From positions 2,782,501 through 2,846,500 of the forward strand of contig NZ_CP104883.1 of assembly GCF_025449335.1 (NCBI RefSeq): DNA of 64,000 bases. Direction: 5' to 3'. A model generated the notes under the pieces. The model did no database searches. It had not been told where the DNA came from and saw only the letters and a program-made list of their open reading frames with translations. The position numbers and the translations under genes are program-made. Positions 44,855-53,626 of the stretch are shown here, in pieces (within the stretch, counting starts at the first letter, position 1; each line of letters begins with the position of its first letter). The stretch is from Bartonella sp. HY328. GTDB taxonomy: Bacteria > Pseudomonadota > Alphaproteobacteria > Rhizobiales > Rhizobiaceae.

Positions 44855-46141
44855 ATGCCCGCATCATTCATTTTAAACAAGTTTTTTAACCATCTAATTA
44901 CAGGCAATATTCTGGTGAAATCTAAAAAAGCCCGTCCATCAATGGCAAAGCAAAAAGTGGCAAAAGATAAGCCAAAAGACAAATCTTGGGACAAGCAACG
45001 CTCTTCGCAGGCCAATTCATCTGCGAAAGCAAGGTCTTTTCAAGATGGCCAACAAAAGCCGCGCGATAGACGCGATCAAGCCAGTTTTAGCGCAGATAAT
45101 AAAAACCAATCACATAGCGCCAAGTTGAGACGCACAGAAAATCCAGTAGAGAGTAGCGATAATGGAGCTACTTCTGCGCTGCCTTTTGATAAGGCAACAA
45201 TATTTAATGCCTTATCGAGCATAGAGATCGCCAAGGTGGAAGGCGAGCGTCCATTGGGAAGTGCACCGCTTATTCTTGAAACCCTTGCCGACAATGATTA
45301 TGCATTGCTAGATAGTGGCAATGGTTTAAAGCTTGAGCGTTATGGTCCTTATAAGATTATCCGTCCCGAAGGCCAAGCCCTTTGGCAGCCAAGCCTTGAT
45401 ATCAAAGAATGGGAACAAGCTGACGCTATTTTTACTGGCAATACCGATGAAGAAGGTTTGGGGCGGTGGAATTTTCCCAAAACCCCACTTGGTGAAACAT
45501 GGCCAATGGCTTGGAATGGCATGCCATTTTTAGGCCGCTTCACGTCATTTCGCCATGTTGGTGTTTTTCCTGAACAAGATGCTCATTGGCGCTTTATGGA
45601 ACAGCAGATTATTGATGCTAAACGTCCAGTAAAAGTGCTTAATCTTTTTGGCTATACGGGTGTCGCCTCATTAATTGCGGCACGCGCCGGTGCCGAGGTC
45701 ACCCATGTTGATGCGTCGAAAAAAGCCATTGGTTGGGCACGCGAAAATCAAGAAATTGCCGGTCTTAATGACAAGCCAATCCGTTGGATTTGTGAAGATG
45801 CGATGAAATTCGTCGAGCGTGAAGCAAGGCGCGGCAAGACCTATGATATTATATTGCTCGATCCACCAGCCTATGGACGTGGCCCGCATGGCGAGGTTTG
45901 GCAATTATTCGACCATTTACCGCAAATGGTTGCTGGTTGTCGCGATATTTTATCGGATAAGCCTTTGGCTGTCGTACTTACTGCCTATTCCATCCGCGCT
46001 TCGTTTTATGCGATTCATGAATTAATGCGTGACCGCTTTCGCGGCCTAAAAGGCGAAGTTCAATCAGGCGAGCTTATTTTACGCGAAGAACAAGCAAAAC
46101 GCGCCCTATCAACCTCATTATTTAGCCGTTGGATTGCATGA
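44855..46141 (+). CDS. Class I SAM-dependent RNA methyltransferase (COG1092/RlmI-like)
   Basis: Up to 428 residues. The SAM-binding motif NLFGYTGVASLIAARAGAEV (near 254) and catalytic DPPAYGRGP (near 335) mark a 23S rRNA cytosine-C5-like methyltransferase of the RlmI/COG1092 group. Residues 1-100 are a basic low-complexity tail (KSKKARPS, KDKPKDKSWDKQ). The start is uncertain: ATG 44855, GTG 44915 or ATG 44942 are all in frame, and none has a clear ribosome site. Its end overlaps the next methyltransferase gene (ATGA). The target base is inferred from the family only. Confidence 0.82.
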   Translation: MPASFILNKFFNHLITGNILVKSKKARPSMAKQKVAKDKPKDKSWDKQRSSQANSSAKARSFQDGQQKPRDRRDQASFSADNKNQSHSAKLRRTENPVESSDNGATSALPFDKATIFNALSSIEIAKVEGERPLGSAPLILETLADNDYALLDSGNGLKLERYGPYKIIRPEGQALWQPSLDIKEWEQADAIFTGNTDEEGLGRWNFPKTPLGETWPMAWNGMPFLGRFTSFRHVGVFPEQDAHWRFMEQQIIDAKRPVKVLNLFGYTGVASLIAARAGAEVTHVDASKKAIGWARENQEIAGLNDKPIRWICEDAMKFVEREARRGKTYDIILLDPPAYGRGPHGEVWQLFDHLPQMVAGCRDILSDKPLAVVLTAYSIRASFYAIHELMRDRFRGLKGEVQSGELILREEQAKRALSTSLFSRWIA

Positions 46142-46989
46142 TGAATAATTCAAGACCAAGAACCGGACAAGTAAAAGAAATCACCAGCCTTGCAAATCCA
46201 ATTATCAAGGATTTAAAAGCACTTTCTTTGAAAAAATTCCGCGACCGCGAAGGTATTTTCATAGCGGAAGGCTTGAAACTGGTTATTGATGCACTTGAAC
46301 AAGGCTGGCAAATCCGCACATTGGTATTTGCAAAATCGGGCCTTGGTAATGCAGCAATAGAAAAAGTGGCGGCACGTACCGTTGCAAGCGGCGGTCTTGT
46401 TATTGAAGCAAATGACAAGGTTATAACATCAATTACGCGACGCGAAAATCCGCAAACGGTTATTGGTGTTTTTGAACAAAAATGGCAGCCATTAGATCAG
46501 TTGAAAGCTGGTCGTGATGATCTTTATATCGCTCTTGACCGTGTCCGCGATCCTGGCAATCTTGGTACTATTATTCGTACTGCCGATGCGGTGGGCGCAC
46601 GCGGTATTGTCTTAATTGGTGATACAACCGATGCTTATTCTTTGGAAACCGTACGTGCAACTATGGGATCAATTTTCTCCGTACCGCTTTATCGCGCCAA
46701 AGAAGCAGAATTTCTTAATTGGCGCAAAAGCTTTAATGGCGACATTATCGGCACCCATTTAAAAGGCTCGGTGGATTATCGCACTATTTCCTATAAAAAG
46801 GGGCCAATCATGTTAATGATGGGCAATGAACAACAGGGATTGCCCGACAGCCTCGCCCAAAGCTGCGATAAGCTTGCACGTATCCCACAAGCAGGGAGAG
46901 CAGATTCGTTAAATCTTGCGGTGGCAACAGCGGTGATGCTTTATGAAATGCGCCGTAATGTTTTGGTATTGGATGAGCGTGTAGCATGA
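46138..46989 (+). CDS. TrmH/SpoU family RNA 2'-O-methyltransferase
   Basis: About 283 residues with a SpoU-type trefoil-knot domain: RDPGNLGTIIRTADAVGARG (motif 1), MLMMGNEQQGLP (motif 2), and SLNLAVATAVMLYEMRR (motif 3), with an N-terminal substrate-binding part (IAEGLKLVIDAL). Closest in layout to RlmB/TsnR proteins that methylate 23S rRNA. It starts within the stop of the previous methyltransferase gene and overlaps lspA by four bases, forming an RNA-methylation and lipoprotein-processing run. Confidence 0.9.
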   Translation: MMNNSRPRTGQVKEITSLANPIIKDLKALSLKKFRDREGIFIAEGLKLVIDALEQGWQIRTLVFAKSGLGNAAIEKVAARTVASGGLVIEANDKVITSITRRENPQTVIGVFEQKWQPLDQLKAGRDDLYIALDRVRDPGNLGTIIRTADAVGARGIVLIGDTTDAYSLETVRATMGSIFSVPLYRAKEAEFLNWRKSFNGDIIGTHLKGSVDYRTISYKKGPIMLMMGNEQQGLPDSLAQSCDKLARIPQAGRADSLNLAVATAVMLYEMRRNVLVLDERVA

Positions 46990-47465
46990 AAAAATCAGCA
47001 TTATGGGGTGGGATAATTTTTGTCGCCATTTTAGTCGCGCTTGATCAAGTGATAAAACATCTTGTCATCACCCATATGGAGCTTTATCAAGCTATTGATG
47101 TTTTGCCGTTTTTAAAGCTTTTTTACACGCAAAATACCGGTATTGCATTTTCAATGCTGGCATCTTTCCATGATTGGGGGCTTATTGCCTTAACGATCGT
47201 GGTTATTATTTTCGTTATGATGCTATGGCTCAAGGGCGATAAGAATAAACAGCTTGCCAATATTGGTTATTTAATGGTCCTCGGCGGTGCCTTTGGCAAT
47301 CTAATCGACCGTGTGCGTTTTCATTATGTGGTAGATTATATTCTTGTTTATGCCTATGGCTGGTCTTTTGCAGTTTTTAACGCTGCAGATGCTTTTATCA
47401 CCATTGGTGCTGTGCTGATTATTATCAATGAATTATTTGGTTCAAAACTGGCTAAAAAGGCTTAA
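46986..47465 (+). CDS. lspA: Lipoprotein signal peptidase LspA
   Basis: Signal peptidase II, an inner-membrane aspartyl protease of 159 residues with four helices. It has the family motifs QNTGIAFSML, the catalytic Asp in GGAFGNLIDR and the second Asp in FNAADAFITIG. It cleaves prolipoproteins, several of which are encoded nearby. ATGA overlap with the upstream gene. An M16 peptidase gene often follows lspA in Rhizobiales; an unrelated exported protein follows here. Confidence 0.95.
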   Translation: MKKSALWGGIIFVAILVALDQVIKHLVITHMELYQAIDVLPFLKLFYTQNTGIAFSMLASFHDWGLIALTIVVIIFVMMLWLKGDKNKQLANIGYLMVLGGAFGNLIDRVRFHYVVDYILVYAYGWSFAVFNAADAFITIGAVLIIINELFGSKLAKKA

Positions 47466-47547
47466 TTTTTTAAAGTAAAGTTTATACAGCTTGTTATTTT
47501 GCCCCTAATTGCTATTTTGAAAAGGATTGGCTTTTAGGGGGGTATTT

Positions 47548-48105
47548 ATGCGTAGAATTTCAACTGCGATAATTCTTTCAATTTCCTTTTTTACTTTTAG
47601 TTCTATTGCACCCTTTGCAAAAAGCCGTGAATGCAGTGACAAAGAGCGCTTAGCGTTTTATGACGATGTCATGCTGAGCCGTTGGCTTTTAAAAGGGCAG
47701 ATTATTGCTGAAAATAGTGAATCTACAAATACGGACATCTATCTGGAAGAAAATGAAAAACAGCGCCTAAAATTTAGCTATGCTGGGTGTGCATCACATT
47801 ATTGCATAAATGTAACAGGCGTGAAGGGTGACAAAACATCTATCATTGTCTTTGTAAACTATTTTATCCCTCTAGGTATTATTGACGAAAAATCAAAGGA
47901 ATATACTTATGAGGGCAGCAGCACTATTTTTATCACAGACAATGATTTTTGTACCTTTCAAAATACTATTGATGAGGAAAATGGCCAATCAGTTCATTTG
48001 ATGAACTTGAATAAAATAGTTCAAATGGCAAGAGAAGGTGTTGAAGACGATTATAAAAAATACAAAAGCGGCGATTATAAAAAATTTGAAGATTTTACTG
48101 AGTGA
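47548..48105 (+). CDS. Exported protein of unknown function
   Basis: A 185-residue protein with a signal peptide (about residues 1-25, ending APFAKS), then an acidic soluble domain with Cys residues around CSDKER, GCASHYC and DFCTF (at least four cysteines in the mature part, probably paired in the periplasm). AGGGGGGT precedes the ATG at 47548. No family recognised. It is separated from lspA by 80 bases and may be an independent insertion in the core neighbourhood. Confidence 0.68.
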   Translation: MRRISTAIILSISFFTFSSIAPFAKSRECSDKERLAFYDDVMLSRWLLKGQIIAENSESTNTDIYLEENEKQRLKFSYAGCASHYCINVTGVKGDKTSIIVFVNYFIPLGIIDEKSKEYTYEGSSTIFITDNDFCTFQNTIDEENGQSVHLMNLNKIVQMAREGVEDDYKKYKSGDYKKFEDFTE

Positions 48106-48122
48106 AGTTTACGAAGAAAAAG

Positions 48123-48908
48123 TCAATCATAAATAAAACTGCCATCATAATCGCGGCGCCAATTTTTTGAAAGTGCGAGATAAAAACTTATGCCCCAAAG
48201 CCAAAAAAATATAATGAAAGTTAATAATAAATAATGAAAAGAAAGTTTTTCATCAATCACCACTAACATTGCTTCAAACGCCGCAACATTACTCCCTGAA
48301 ACATCAAGACCATTATTGCTCATAAAATCGACTAATCCTGTTAGTTCGAATTGCATCTGATACGTATCCAACGGTGATGATGCTGAATAACTTTGCTGAT
48401 AAACACTTAAAAATTGATCAAAAGACAATGGTTTGCCAATTTTATCAGCAATTGGCTGCGCCACCAGTTGATTGTCAATTTTATGATAAGTGGGTAAAAA
48501 TAAGAAAATATAAAAGCCAATATAAAGAACAATGCATGGCAAACTTACAACAAGCATTATGTCGCGGATGAACTCTCTTGTTATGCGTGGTTTAAGTTTT
48601 AAACACCGCGCTTCCAAATAAATCAGCAAGGCAAAGCATGCCATTAAAGCGCAAAAGATTAAAATAAAGAGGCGAGACCACGGCTGATCGGGAAAGGGAT
48701 TTAAAACATACGGCAGTAATAGGCCAAGTGTCAAAATTGCAAAGACTAACCAGCCGATAATCAATACAAACCGTTTATAAAAAGGCACAGGCAATTGGTT
48801 GGTGCGTTTAAAGCCGATGAATAGCCAGAACACTAATATCAGTATTAGATAAGCCAATATTTCCGCCTCCGACCTAGCTGTCCTTTCAAAGATCATACGA
48901 AGAAACAC
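48123..48908 (-). CDS. Integral membrane protein of unknown function
   Basis: A 261-residue protein with four N-terminal hydrophobic segments (about 15-32, 47-68, 80-98, 118-140), an extracytoplasmic domain of about 80 residues (roughly 145-225) and a final helix near 228-248 ending in a basic tail. The GTG at 48908 is used as start; an ATG 12 bases inside is equally possible, and neither has a strong ribosome site. Convergent with the exported protein. No family recognised. Confidence 0.62.
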   Translation of the reverse strand: MFLRMIFERTARSEAEILAYLILILVFWLFIGFKRTNQLPVPFYKRFVLIIGWLVFAILTLGLLLPYVLNPFPDQPWSRLFILIFCALMACFALLIYLEARCLKLKPRITREFIRDIMLVVSLPCIVLYIGFYIFLFLPTYHKIDNQLVAQPIADKIGKPLSFDQFLSVYQQSYSASSPLDTYQMQFELTGLVDFMSNNGLDVSGSNVAAFEAMLVVIDEKLSFHYLLLTFIIFFWLWGISFYLALSKNWRRDYDGSFIYD

Positions 48909-49078
48909 TGTTTGTCCACATTATTTGTGGCAAATAAGTGGCAAAACAATAGGTAAAATTTGATTTCAATCAATAAGTTGCTATGCGACTTTTGATCAAA
49001 TTGCTTTTTTCTTGAATTTGATTGATAAAAATGTCAATTGAGGAAAATTTTGCATTTCAGTTGGATGAGGAGATTTAT

Positions 49079-50392
49079 ATGGCAATTGAAATTGAACATC
49101 TAGTTTCAACAAAAGGACGCCAAAAATTTTATAAACATCAGTATGTTCAAGTCTTGGTCGCTATAGCAGCTGGCATCGCTCTTGGCCTTATTTGGCCAAA
49201 AGTTGGTTTGAAACTCGAACCACTTGGCACAACATTTATCGCTTTGATTAAAATGATTATTGCACCGGTTATATTTTTGACTATCGTGGTTGGCATAGCT
49301 GGTATGAGTAATATTTCCAGCGTTGGTCGCGTCGCCGGCAAGGCATTTATCTATTTTTTTACATTTTCAACCCTTGCTTTAATCATTGGCTTGATTGTTG
49401 CCAATGTTTTTCAACCAGGCCATGGTTTTCCAACTGTTGTTGATGCTGCAGATAAAATAAAGGCGTTAGAAGCAGCCGCAAAAGTTAAAGATATTTCATT
49501 TGTAAAATTTTTAACGGACATGGTTCCCACAACTCTTGTATCCGCCTTTACCCAAGGTAATCTTTTGCAAGTATTATTGGTGGCTATTCTTTTCGGCATT
49601 TCTTTGACTGCAATTGGTGAAAAAGGCAAACCGATTTTACACTTTTGCCAAAATCTCATTCCACCAGTATTCAAACTTGTTTCAATTATTATGTATGCGG
49701 CACCGATAGGTGCTTTTGGCGCGATTGGATTTGCAGCAGCAAAATATGGTGTTGAAGCAGTCATCCGCTTAGGCGGATTGGTACTCCTATTTTATGGTAC
49801 ATCTTTGATATTCATCATCGTTATTCTAGGTGCTGTTTGCAAATATAATGGTTTTTCAATTTTTAAATTAATCCGATATATTAAAGATGAGCTTCTGCTC
49901 ATTCTTGGTACGTCTTCATCAGAATCTGCACTTCCATCTTTAATGGATAAGATGGAAAAGGCCGGCGCTAAAAAATCGGTGGTTGGACTAGTTGTTCCTA
50001 CAGGCTATTCATTTAACCTTGACGGCACCAATATCTATATGACGCTGTCTGCGTTATTCATCATCCAAGCTTACGGTGTACCTGTTGATATTTGGCATCA
50101 ACTAGCCCTTTTGGGGGTTGCTATGGTGTCATCAAAAGGTGCGGCTGGTGTATCTGGCGCAGGATTTGTAACCCTTGCAGCAACCCTTGCAATGTTTCCC
50201 GAGATACCGCTTGAAGGCTTGGGTTTGATATTAGGCGTTGACCGCTTCATGTCAGAATGCCGTGCACTTACCAATTTCACTGGCAATGCCGTTGCTTGTG
50301 TTGTTGTTGCCAAATGGGAAAACGCTTTGGATGAAGAACAGCTTCACGCAACTCTTGATGGCAAAACGGTCCCTGATGCAGTTGCATCATAA
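49079..50392 (+). CDS. dctA: C4-dicarboxylate transporter DctA
   Basis: Inner-membrane symporter of the DAACS (SLC1-like) family for succinate, fumarate, malate or aspartate. From the ATG at 49079 it has 437 residues, the usual DctA length; GAGGAG lies upstream and a longer TTG frame is not used. It has the Ser-rich hairpin GTSSSESALPSLMDKME and the substrate-binding segment VPTGYSFNLDGTNIYMTL, plus VSSKGAAGVSGAGF. Monocistronic; no DctBD two-component regulators are adjacent. Confidence 0.94.
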   Translation: MAIEIEHLVSTKGRQKFYKHQYVQVLVAIAAGIALGLIWPKVGLKLEPLGTTFIALIKMIIAPVIFLTIVVGIAGMSNISSVGRVAGKAFIYFFTFSTLALIIGLIVANVFQPGHGFPTVVDAADKIKALEAAAKVKDISFVKFLTDMVPTTLVSAFTQGNLLQVLLVAILFGISLTAIGEKGKPILHFCQNLIPPVFKLVSIIMYAAPIGAFGAIGFAAAKYGVEAVIRLGGLVLLFYGTSLIFIIVILGAVCKYNGFSIFKLIRYIKDELLLILGTSSSESALPSLMDKMEKAGAKKSVVGLVVPTGYSFNLDGTNIYMTLSALFIIQAYGVPVDIWHQLALLGVAMVSSKGAAGVSGAGFVTLAATLAMFPEIPLEGLGLILGVDRFMSECRALTNFTGNAVACVVVAKWENALDEEQLHATLDGKTVPDAVAS

Positions 50393-50428
50393 GCAATTTA
50401 ATTTTTAAATGAAAATAACTAACAAAAA

Positions 50429-50461
50429 CCGGCAGCCTTAAACCAAGGCTGCCGTTTTTTT
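50429..50461. terminator. Bidirectional terminator between dctA and the LysR gene
   Basis: Perfect 10-bp stem CGGCAGCCTT (50430-50439) / AAGGCTGCCG (50445-50454), T7 after and an A run before. Confidence 0.92.
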
Positions 50462-50476
50462 AGGTAAAATCAAATA

Positions 50477-51367
50477 TCAACTGCCACGATAACGAATATG
50501 GTCGATAAAAAGATTAAAAGCCTGCATATGCTGACGCTTACTAGGATAATAAAGATAATAGCCCTCAAATGGCTCACACCAATCATCTAATACCCGAATA
50601 AGCCGCTTTTGCTGAATAAATTCTAATACCAGATCTTCTGGAATATAAACAAGGCCTACACCATCAAGCGCAGCATTTACCCGCAATTGCAATTGACTTA
50701 AAGTGAGTTGCCCATCAATATGAACATTTAAAGCACGGCCATTTTTTTCAAATTCCCATTGGAAAAAACCACCCGTAGTTGCTGAGCGCATATTAATGCA
50801 ATTATGGTGGACAAGCTCGCGTGGGGTAGCGGGCTTGCCATAGGTTTCAAAATATTGCTTTGTTGCAACAATCGCCATGCGTTGTTTTGGGCCAATTTTA
50901 ACCGCAACCATATCTTGATCAATCGCTTCACCAAAACGCACACCAGCATCAAAGCGATCTCGAACGATATCAATAAAGCTATTGTCGACAACCAACTCCA
51001 TTTTAACATCAGAATATTTCTTTAAAAATGCTGTTATAGCCGGCTGCAAGATTGTCATTGCTGGATGCTCACCAGCTGAAATTCGAATTGTACCACTTGG
51101 CTTATCACGCATTTGCTTTAAATTATTAAGCTCTTGTTCAATATCATCAAAGCGCGGCACTAAAGTTGCCAATAATTTTTGTCCTGCTTCACTTGGCGAT
51201 ACGCTGCGCGTGGTGCGCATAAGCAGCCTAATGCCTAATCGCTCTTCAAGATTGCGGATTGTTTGGCTAAGCGCAGATTGCGATACACCTAACTTTGCAG
51301 CGGCCTTAGTGAAGCTATTTTCATTCGCAACAGCAATAAAGGCCACAAGGTCATTTAAGTTTTCCAT
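50477..51367 (-). CDS. LysR-family transcriptional regulator
   Basis: A 296-residue protein with an N-terminal winged helix-turn-helix (SFTKAAAKLGVSQSALSQTIRNLEERLG, about 16-43) and a C-terminal periplasmic-binding-like effector domain. It is divergent from an aldo/keto reductase, which it probably controls together with itself from the 125-base gap. The inducer is unknown. The typical target T-N11-A can be placed within the palindrome at 51415-51433. Confidence 0.9.
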   Translation of the reverse strand: MENLNDLVAFIAVANENSFTKAAAKLGVSQSALSQTIRNLEERLGIRLLMRTTRSVSPSEAGQKLLATLVPRFDDIEQELNNLKQMRDKPSGTIRISAGEHPAMTILQPAITAFLKKYSDVKMELVVDNSFIDIVRDRFDAGVRFGEAIDQDMVAVKIGPKQRMAIVATKQYFETYGKPATPRELVHHNCINMRSATTGGFFQWEFEKNGRALNVHIDGQLTLSQLQLRVNAALDGVGLVYIPEDLVLEFIQQKRLIRVLDDWCEPFEGYYLYYPSKRQHMQAFNLFIDHIRYRGS

Positions 51368-51414
51368 ATTAATAAGTCTGCCTTATAGGCCCTATCCGAT
51401 TATACCATATTATA

Positions 51415-51433
51415 AATAAACATATCATTTATT
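51415..51433. promoter_or_regulatory. Putative LysR operator
   Basis: AATAAA-CATATCA-TTTATT, a 19-bp dyad centred between the divergent LysR and aldo/keto reductase genes. Confidence 0.4.
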
Positions 51434-51492
51434 ATATCTTAGTCCATAGCGCAGTTTAAAATAAAACTGCATCAGATTGATTGGAGAAAATC

Positions 51493-52482
51493 ATGCAAAA
51501 ACGCTATTTAGGAAAAAATCGCTTAGAAGTTTCCACCCTTGGCCTTGGTTGCATGGGGTTAAGCTTTGGCTATGGCCCAGCAATTGATAGAACTGAAGCG
51601 GTCCAACTCATCCGCGCAGCTTATGACAAAGGCGTCCGCTTTTTTGACACTGCTGAAATTTATGGCCCATTTTTAAATGAAGATGTTGTTGGTGAAGCTT
51701 TACAACCCTTTCGTGAAGATGTGGTAATTGCCACAAAATTTGGCTTTGACACTGAAAATGCTAATGCTTTGCAAAATATGGATAGCCGGCCAGAACATAT
51801 AAAACGCGTGATTGAACAATCATTAAAGCGTTTAAGAACCGATTATATTGATCTTTATTACCAACATCGCGTTGACCCTAATGTGCCAATTGAAGATGTT
51901 GCTGGCGCAGTAAAAGACTTGATTAAAGAAGGCAAGGTACGCCACTTTGGTCTTTCCGAAGCGGGATGTGAAACAATACGGCGCGCCCACAAGGTGCAAG
52001 AAGTAACCGCATTACAAAGCGAATATTCGATGTGGTGGCGTGAACCTGAAAATGAGATTATTCCACTATTGGAAGAGCTAGAAATTGGCTTTGTACCTTT
52101 TAGCCCATTAGGTAAAGGCTTTTTAACCGGCAAGCTCAATTCACCAAATGATCTTAAAGAAAATGATTTCCGCCTATCGGTACCGCGTTTTGCCAAGGAA
52201 GCTATGGCAGCCAATCAAGGATTACTCAATGCTATTCAAAAAATTGCACAAGATCATAATGCAACACCCGCGCAAATTGCGCTTGCATGGTTACTAGCCC
52301 AAAAGCCTTGGATTGTGCCTATCCCCGGTACAACCAAAATATCGCGGCTTGAAGAAAATATAAAGGCGGTTAATGTTGTACTATCCCCTGAGGCCTTAAG
52401 CGATATTAAAACCGCCCTTGATGCGATTGAGGTTGTTGGCGCTCGCTATCCTGCTCATCTACAAGCACGTGTTGGTAAATAA
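51493..52482 (+). CDS. Aldo/keto reductase (AKR13-like)
   Basis: A 329-residue NADPH-dependent oxidoreductase. Active-site features are Asp and Tyr in FFDTAEIYGPF, Lys in VIATKFGF, and His in YYQHRVDP, followed by GRVRHFGLSEA and the C-terminal cofactor site IVPIPGTTKISRLEEN. GGAG lies seven bases before the ATG. Divergent from the LysR regulator; a typical detoxification pair for aldehydes or quinone-like compounds, though no substrate is known. Confidence 0.93.
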   Translation: MQKRYLGKNRLEVSTLGLGCMGLSFGYGPAIDRTEAVQLIRAAYDKGVRFFDTAEIYGPFLNEDVVGEALQPFREDVVIATKFGFDTENANALQNMDSRPEHIKRVIEQSLKRLRTDYIDLYYQHRVDPNVPIEDVAGAVKDLIKEGKVRHFGLSEAGCETIRRAHKVQEVTALQSEYSMWWREPENEIIPLLEELEIGFVPFSPLGKGFLTGKLNSPNDLKENDFRLSVPRFAKEAMAANQGLLNAIQKIAQDHNATPAQIALAWLLAQKPWIVPIPGTTKISRLEENIKAVNVVLSPEALSDIKTALDAIEVVGARYPAHLQARVGK

Positions 52483-52504
52483 GATTTTTGACGGTTTAAT
52501 AAAC

Positions 52505-52533
52505 AAAAAAGCCTTTGGGGTTCCCCAAAGGCT
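52505..52533 (-). terminator. Terminator for the quinone reductase gene
   Basis: Stem GCCTTTGGGG (52511-52520) / CCCCAAAGGC (52523-52532), with an A6 run at the low end that is a T tract on the minus strand. Confidence 0.8.
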
Positions 52534-52569
52534 CTATCAACAAATAAATCTCATCAATATTCAACCATA

Positions 52570-53097
52570 TCAATGTAATATTTTAATAAAATTATAAATT
52601 TTTTCAGCGTGGATTTTTGCTTTGCCTTCAATATCCATTTTGGTATTGCCGGTTAATGTTGCAATATCATATAAAGGAAATGTCCCAACATAATCCATTT
52701 GACAATATTGTGCCAATTTTTCAAAAATAGAAGATAATGATTGCGTTGCCGTCTTAACATCATTTTCCCTTTGGCCAATTGTTATACTATCTAAAAGTTT
52801 TTTGCCTTTTAATTTATTCCCCTCAGATCCATAAGCGAACTGATAGGTTAGTACTTGATCTATCCATGATTTTAAAATTGCTGGCAGGTTAAACCAATAC
52901 ATGGGATGTTGAAAAATCACTATATCATGCCTAATAAGTGCAGCTTGTTCTTCAATAATATTTATCCGATGGTCAGCATATAATTTTCCAATATCTCTGA
53001 TTTCCATCTCTAAACCCATTGCGGCCAATGTTTGGATGACTGTATGATTGGCAATTGATATATTTGATGACGGATGCCCTAATATAACTAACACCAT
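52570..53097 (-). CDS. NAD(P)H quinone reductase / flavodoxin-fold protein (YwrO/KefG-like)
   Basis: A 175-residue flavoprotein of the NQO1/MdaB group: the FMN/FAD loop LGHPSSNISIAN near the start, FQHPMYWFNLPAILKSWIDQV in the middle, and YGSEGNKLKGK later. Family members reduce quinones or nitro compounds by two electrons. It is divergent from an HxlR regulator across 98 bases with two dyads, the classical arrangement of such stress-induced pairs. Confidence 0.9.
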   Translation of the reverse strand: MVLVILGHPSSNISIANHTVIQTLAAMGLEMEIRDIGKLYADHRINIIEEQAALIRHDIVIFQHPMYWFNLPAILKSWIDQVLTYQFAYGSEGNKLKGKKLLDSITIGQRENDVKTATQSLSSIFEKLAQYCQMDYVGTFPLYDIATLTGNTKMDIEGKAKIHAEKIYNFIKILH

Positions 53098-53120
53098 ATA
53101 TTTTACCTCTTAAAAATGTT

Positions 53121-53141
53121 AAACTATAATTTTGATAGTTT
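53121..53141. promoter_or_regulatory. Putative HxlR operator 1
   Basis: AAACTAT-AATTTTG-ATAGTTT, perfect 7-bp arms, next to the start of the quinone reductase gene. Confidence 0.6.
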
Positions 53142-53166
53142 AACAATTAAACATCATAGAGCAATA

Positions 53167-53184
53167 ACTATCAAAAATGATAGT
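53167..53184. promoter_or_regulatory. Putative HxlR operator 2
   Basis: ACTATCA-AAAA-TGATAGT, perfect 7-bp arms, near the start of the HxlR gene; shares the ACTAT/ATAGT half-sites with site 1. Confidence 0.6.
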
Positions 53185-53195
53185 AAGGATAATTT

Positions 53196-53555
53196 ATGAA
53201 AATTATTAAGAGTGAATGTTCTGTTGTTTTCAATAATAAGAAATATCCATGTCCAATTAGCATGGGAATGGACGTAATTGGAGGCCGCTGGAAAGGTGTT
53301 ATATTATATTATTTAATGGAAAAAGATAAAAGATATAGCGAACTTAAAAGAGATATGCCATCAATAACCGAAATGACACTGAGCCTACAATTAAAAAAGC
53401 TTGAAAAAGATGGCCTAATCACAAGACATGTTGAGGGGGTAAAACCTCCTTTAAATGTTACATATTCCCTCACATCACTTGGAAAATCGCTGGAGACTAT
53501 TTTCCAATCAATTGCGGACTGGTCTAAAAAAATTGCAGAGAACAACACGCAATAA
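53196..53555 (+). CDS. HxlR-family transcriptional regulator
   Basis: A 119-residue winged-helix regulator with the family core CPISMGMDVIGGRWKGVILYYL, SITEMTLSLQLKKLEKDGLI (recognition helix) and VTYSLTSLGKSLE (wing). One Cys (CPI) at residue 16 matches redox- or electrophile-sensing members such as HypR and QorR. AAGGATAATTT precedes the ATG. Divergent from the quinone reductase gene, which it probably represses. Confidence 0.92.
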   Translation: MKIIKSECSVVFNNKKYPCPISMGMDVIGGRWKGVILYYLMEKDKRYSELKRDMPSITEMTLSLQLKKLEKDGLITRHVEGVKPPLNVTYSLTSLGKSLETIFQSIADWSKKIAENNTQ

Positions 53556-53626
53556 ACGACTAATCTAATCTATATATATACTCCGCTAATTCAACATTTC
53601 GCGGAGTATATATAATGGGTTAAATT

